This document shows, piece by piece, positions 59,325-64,000 of a stretch of 64,000 nt of DNA; position 1 is the first letter of the stretch; every line of letters starts with the position of its first letter. Origin of the DNA: Emergomyces orientalis (Eukaryota > Ascomycota > Eurotiomycetes > Onygenales > Ajellomycetaceae). The DNA lies in assembly GCA_002110485.1 (NCBI GenBank), contig MOWL01000069.1, forward strand, positions 992,001-1,056,000, written 5' to 3'. Position numbers and translations under genes: made by a program. The notes under the pieces are model-generated. The model did no database searches. It was given only the letters and a program-made list of their open reading frames with translations, and was not told the DNA's origin.

Positions 59325-60185
59325 ATGCCTCTCGCCTGGCTCCAAGACTACCTGGAACGGCGCAGAATACGACGGAATGGAAACCGAAGGGTCCTTGACG
59401 AGCGATTTGGGGATCCGGATATTACCGCACCGATGGCAGGTGGCTGGAACCAACTGCCAGTAAATCAGGCAACTTCCAAGGATCAAGTCTTGATGGGCAG
59501 TGAACAAGATAGCAACGGAAAGGGGTCGAATATCTGGATGAAATGCTGTTTCTGCGACCGAGAGGACGAAAAAGATACCCTATGCTCCAATCCCCAATTA
59601 TCACAGACCTCGACCGAGAAGGAGGGCAGTACGCCAAATCCGTCCGCGCGGAACTCGGGTGGTCCTGGCTTTGTTTACAAGCCTGCCAGTGAGGGATTTT
59701 TCAAAGAAATGGCTGAGATAGGCAAATCAAAATCTTCCACCACAGTACCTGGTTCGAACGACATCGAAAAGCACAAAAGCAAACTCTCCACCATAAGCTC
59801 CGATGCCAGTTTCATGGACCCCGTTTTGTCATCAGATATTCCACGTCACCCATCATATCATAACCAACCTCGGACAGCATCATCGTCAAACACACCCGTT
59901 GGGTCCAGAAGCCCATGTAGCACGCTAATTTCCTCGGGCGACAGGCAACCTTCCCAAACTAGCCCAGCACTTTCTTTCTTAAACACACCAAGCACAGCGA
60001 AGCAGAGCTCTGCTGGAAGCATTTATTTAGAACCAGAGAAGACACCACTCGAGCCGGTCAATGAACGGCATCCTACCCCCGTTCCCATTCAACCAACAGT
60101 GGCAACTAAACAAAAGAAGAGTCGCAAGAAGAAGCGAGCAGTCACAGAAGAGCTTGTTCCCTCGGATGAAGATCTGTTTGGATAG
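59325..60185 (+). CDS. Uncharacterised Ser/Pro-rich protein with basic C-terminal motif
   Basis: Intronless frame of 286 residues; the ATG is preceded by a T/C-rich leader. I do not recognise a family. The first 35 residues are basic and helical (LQDYLERRRIRRNGNRR), and residues about 70-90 hold a short Cys cluster, MKCCFCDRE followed by a single Cys in DTLCSN. The rest is Ser/Thr/Pro-rich and low in hydrophobics, so largely disordered. A lysine/arginine block KQKKSRKKKRA near residue 263 is a good nuclear localisation signal and is followed by an acidic end, ELVPSDEDLFG. Regular codon use and an intact frame support a real gene. It sits alone, with 5.8 kb upstream and several kb downstream free of genes, as seen for some developmental regulators. 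Function unknown. Confidence 0.65.
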   Translation: MPLAWLQDYLERRRIRRNGNRRVLDERFGDPDITAPMAGGWNQLPVNQATSKDQVLMGSEQDSNGKGSNIWMKCCFCDREDEKDTLCSNPQLSQTSTEKEGSTPNPSARNSGGPGFVYKPASEGFFKEMAEIGKSKSSTTVPGSNDIEKHKSKLSTISSDASFMDPVLSSDIPRHPSYHNQPRTASSSNTPVGSRSPCSTLISSGDRQPSQTSPALSFLNTPSTAKQSSAGSIYLEPEKTPLEPVNERHPTPVPIQPTVATKQKKSRKKKRAVTEELVPSDEDLFG

Positions 60186-62534
60186 CTACATGTTTTCCTC
60201 GGTTTTCCTAGTTTTCTAGCCAGCTCAGCCTGTTGATGCTATATATTGGAACTTTGTTTGTCATGAGACGTTACATTATTTCAACTTTTTGGGGTCAATG
60301 GGGCAGGTAATTCAACCTGGCTTACTGCCAATTAACCGCGACTTTTGGCCTATATATTGTTGCCAGTGGCTTGGATATAGAATTTATTTACCATGGTCTC
60401 TAGACCTTTTGTGTCGTTTAGACTTTTTTTATTTTTTATTTTTTATTTTTTTCGTTTCCTTTTTCGTTTATACCCCGGCAAAGCATCTAGTCCGATATTT
60501 TCTACTCTCTTTTTAGGTTGTCAAATTTCTTCTGGGAGGAAACAGTGTCATCCTGGTGCGATGGAGTTGGTTGTTATTTTGGGTATAATTATTGGTTAAA
60601 GGACTCCAATAGCATTTTTGAGCGTCTTATATTTCCTGTGCTATGACTAACAAGTGCATTCTATGTATATACATTTTAACTCGTGCTCGATATTATTATT
60701 ATATTTTATATTCATTGGATAACCATATTGGTAGGATTTTTGTGAAATATCATCTTAATTGTATCATTCTGCGGCACAGCTGCTTAGCTCTGCGGTCTAC
60801 CTAGGAAACTACCTCCACCGACTACATATTTCTTTTCAATAGTCCGCCAACGAGCGGGATGGGACCAACAGAGCTCACATTGAAGTCACTCTTAGCTCTC
60901 TCCTCCCTGATCCAGCAAACATTATTTATTTTGAATGCTTGTTAGAGAATATTCGGTTATCCTTTTTCTTTCCCCCGCTGGTGATGTACAGTACCGATCT
61001 AACTTAGGTCTCCAACATTAGAGTATTGTGATAGAGGGTTGGGATTCGGCCCTCAGGATCTTCGTTGTTGGCCGCCAACCACCCCCCCTCCATTCCCCAG
61101 TTCGAATGCTGCTCCAACTACGATATTCCTTGAACGATCCGTTCTTGTTTTTGTTTTTTGCGGGCTTTTCGAATTCATGTGTGTTCAATACTAAAAAGTC
61201 CTTCAACAGGCAGGGAACCCCGCTCAGATCCTGATGGAACAAGGCACAGCTTCTCTCCCTTCCCCGTTTCCCCTTTCCCGATTGCTGTCAAACCCCGAAT
61301 CATCCTATAACGTGTCTCTCAGCTCGTTCATAGCCACCTGTATGTATTTAAGCCAGAACTGCAATTTTTACGGACGTCTGTGCTTGTTTCGTACACCCGG
61401 ATTCCGTAGCAACTAGATTGACTGATATTTTCCTGTCTGCCGGAAACATCTCATGTCTTTGAGCTAGTTACGGTAGTGGTTGATTGATAAAAGGAAAATG
61501 AACCCACAATTGTTCATTCGGTCGCTACAGTCGCCTGTTGCCGATCAATTCGTTCTTTTTGTTTCCTTCATTCGATGAAGCGGGACAGGGGATAGTGCAA
61601 ACGCCACCAACAGCAATGCAAGTCTCGGTTAGGGCTTACAACTTGGGCGGCAGCTGTAGCATTTCGAGACTATGTTAGCGTGAGCCATTGATTGGAGGCT
61701 AGTTATTCATGATGGTTTTGGCGCCGTGGTTTGGGGGCCATGATGTGTTGGATCGCTTAAAGAGTTCACTTTGGTGCATATTATTTATTTTGGGTTTGCT
61801 TCTTTTACTTAACTTTTGGCCTCTCATTCTTAGCCCCCAACTTTATCGGGCAGGGCTAGTTCTCAACCACTGCCGAATGGCTTTGATGGCTTGAGCCTGA
61901 AATTGCGAATTGATTGTTTATTTTTGGACTAATTGGAGCAGAAGAACATATCGGCGATTTCAACTCATCCATTTCCAAAATGCAGAGAAAATGAAGAATG
62001 AAGAGATGTGGGGGAATCGGTAACATTGGAGCGTTGTCCCTCAGCCTTGGGATTCTGGTTTTGATGGACTTGGTGCTTTCGGAATCGAAATAGGTGCCGG
62101 CCTCTGCTTCTAACATTTACTTACTTATTACCCTTATTTGCCAACACGTGGCCAGGAAAGCCCAGCTGTTTTCCGATGATGTAGGCGTATACGCTCAGCT
62201 ACATGATTCAGACTGTGATTTTCAAAGGAAGATGTGCATGTCAGTAAGCCAGCCTCGTGTTGGCAAGAATTCAATTTTTCAGTATTATTCTTGAACCACG
62301 GAAACAAAGCCCGCCCACATCAGGTTACAGCCACTCCCGAAACACCTAACCACTAATAATGTCCAGTTCCCTACGACGAGTCGCAAGAGCGAGTAAGCAA
62401 AGAGAAATATGAGTTCAGAAAAGCCAAGTTCCAGCATGGAAATGTAACCAAATAGGGATATTAAAAGTAATAAAAATAATGTACGGAGCAAGTCAGGTCG
62501 CGTTGCTGCCCAGCATCATCAGGTGATAATGTGC
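60186..62534. other. Gene-poor region, about 2.3 kb
   Basis: AT-rich, with a T/A low-complexity run at about 60425-60460. No frame has a recognisable domain and no repeat elements were found. Confidence 0.5.
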
Positions 62535-63004
62535 CTACCAAGTGAGGAACGAGTGCCAAAATCTTTCAATCACCAGTGTCCTTTGGTCGAGAATTGCGCT
62601 GTAAAGACAACATGACAGATGGGTGAGTTGCCCGAAAACTAGCTAGCGTATTAGAATCGAAAGTCGGCTTTTACTTGGGTGACATTGGCAATTGGCAATC
62701 GACTCACACTACTTTGGGATCTGTGATGAAGATGGGAGAGACCATCAGGCCGGGAACCTGCTCATCCCTTGGTAAGGGTTCACGCTTCTGCTGAACAAAA
62801 ACCTTGAATATCTTAGTATTTCGATCGCTCAGCCTTGTTTCTGGAGTAAATATTAGTGCAACCAAAACCCCCAAAACTAGTGGTGCAATGTGAAATCGAG
62901 TAAACGGATGGTTCTCACTATCCCATGTTACCTACCTCATATCCATTTGAATATAATGTACTGTACATATAAGGCTCCTGCTGGGGTCGCCGGCCGCTGC
63001 TCAT
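62535..63004 (-). CDS. Candidate three-exon small protein, unknown
   Basis: Minus-strand exons 63004-62932, 62840-62708 and 62598-62535 join in consistent phases (1, then 2) to give 89 residues from ATG to TAG. The introns use GTAACA/CCAG (91 nt, branch-like CACTAAT) and GTGAGT/TTTACAG (109 nt); the second is strongly consensus. The middle exon reads like coding sequence (KIFKVFVQQKREPLPRDEQ, then GLMVSPIFITDPKVV) and joins AILDQRTLVIERFW in the last exon. I recognise no family. In the middle exon the frame is also open upstream through a hydrophobic segment, so a different first exon is possible. Support is splice continuity only. Confidence 0.35.
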
Positions 63005-64000
63005 CAGCAAATAACATCACCACCGGAATTTCTGCCACATGGAGGAAGAAAAGAAGGAAGTGATAACTTACGGCAATCCTCTTCAACTCACAAAGCCAGC
63101 CAAAGTCGAAATGACGGTGTGGTATAAAACAACATACGAGTTAACTTACATCAGCTACAATTGTGTGATCTGCATTTCCATGGCCATGGAAAATCTAGCC
63201 TCGCTTTTCCCATATCGCGACGAGGTTTGCAGCGTTGACGTTTGATCTAGTCGGCCCATTGCATTCAAATTGGTTCCGCCCCCGTCATTTCCACTGTCAA
63301 TCGCATTCTTCAAAACACCGTCATGTTTTCGTTTTGGGTTTAACCCTTTTAGAAGTGCTTCCTACCAGACGTCAGCCGTTGTGCCAAAAACAAAATCATT
63401 CGGAGGTTCGTTTTCCGCCAGGTTGCCAACCACATTGAGCATATAACTCACGTGAGCCAGTAGTCGCACATGCTGTCAATCACCAGGTCTAGCTTCGTTC
63501 AACTTGTTTGGAAACCGGGGAATTGTAAGGACCCATTCTGGATTGCAACCCAGGGCCCGTTGCTTTCTATGACTTAGGCAACAAGGATGACAGGGTCAGG
63601 GCAGTGATCCAACAGCTAGTCTTTGAAGTGAATTAGGGTAGCGCCGGGAGATGGTTTATTGTGGTGATAATTGGGAAACTACCAAATGGTAATAGAAATT
63701 GGGACATCCACCGCACACCCTTCTGCCAGATGCATTGAAGATCTTCATGTATCGCTTAGGGAGATAGCTAATGACCTTCTGCAGTGATGCATCTTTCAAA
63801 CATAAAGTTGATTGGACTTGAATTCAACACCCACAGAGACTATTTCAAAATGATTCTGCGAAGGGCAGCCGGCTTTGTGAGTTCAATGAATTGTTCAATC
63901 CTGTTGATAAAGCATAGTGTACATAAATGCAAAACAGATAGTCTCCCCAAGGCCGGGATGGATTCACAGTCATGACAATTGGATGGAGGCTCCTTGGTGC
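63005..64000. other. Right-hand end of window, no supported gene
   Basis: About 1 kb. Several good minus-strand donor sequences occur (GTAAGT near 63067 and 63144), so 5' exons of the candidate gene may lie here. Plus-strand frames at 63039 and 63784 have no recognisable motif. Confidence 0.4.

Overview
The window is nuclear DNA of a filamentous ascomycete, most likely a Eurotiomycete (Eurotiales/Onygenales type). Genes are interrupted by short GT-AG introns (about 50-135 nt) with CTAAC/CTGAC-like branch points, and a set of genes typical of this class is present (Atg28, a 198-residue NudC, Spt5, Rpn2, a cytochrome-b5/acyl-CoA dehydrogenase fusion, a Pth11/SAT4-type membrane protein). No tRNA, rRNA, CRISPR array or intact transposon was seen. 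Exon coordinates were derived by eye from splice signals and reading-frame continuity.

Layout. 1-9.3 kb: the 3' part of MSH6 (+), a Cdc25/Acr2-like rhodanese (-), a Myb-like small nuclear protein (-), a TMEM70-family mitochondrial membrane protein (-) and a secreted M28/glutaminyl-cyclase-like enzyme (+). 9.9-29 kb: a gene-sparse accessory block with a YeeE/YedE-type sulfur permease (-), an ABCC multidrug transporter (+), a GMC oxidoreductase (-), a Pth11-like seven-helix protein (+), an ICL/PEP-mutase-family enzyme (-) and a DHCR24-like flavoprotein (+). Several of these have a clear TATA box and large non-coding flanks. 30-53.5 kb: a compact housekeeping block with mitochondrial aspartyl-tRNA synthetase (+), NudC (-), Spt5 (-), the cytochrome-b5/ACAD fusion (-), proteasome subunit Rpn2 (-), Atg28 (+), an alpha/beta hydrolase (+) and a patatin-like lipase (+). 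53.5-64 kb: gene-poor sequence holding one intronless orphan protein (59.3-60.2 kb) and a candidate three-exon small gene (62.5-63.0 kb).

Common threads are inference only. Rpn2 and Atg28 are divergent across about 0.7 kb, so proteasomal and autophagic degradation genes share one intergenic region. TMEM70-like and QPCT-like genes, and the PEP-mutase and DHCR24-like genes, are also divergent. The 9.9-29 kb genes look like stress, detoxification or nutrient functions rather than a recognisable biosynthetic cluster, since no backbone synthase is present.

Most worth checking: a three-copy 20-bp direct repeat just upstream of the TATA box of the sulfur permease; the cryptic small spliced gene at 62.5-63.0 kb; a spliced minus-strand transcript candidate at 29.5-29.9 kb; a perfect 16-bp-arm hairpin at 5.2 kb; and the catalytic-residue arrangement of the cytochrome-b5/ACAD fusion.
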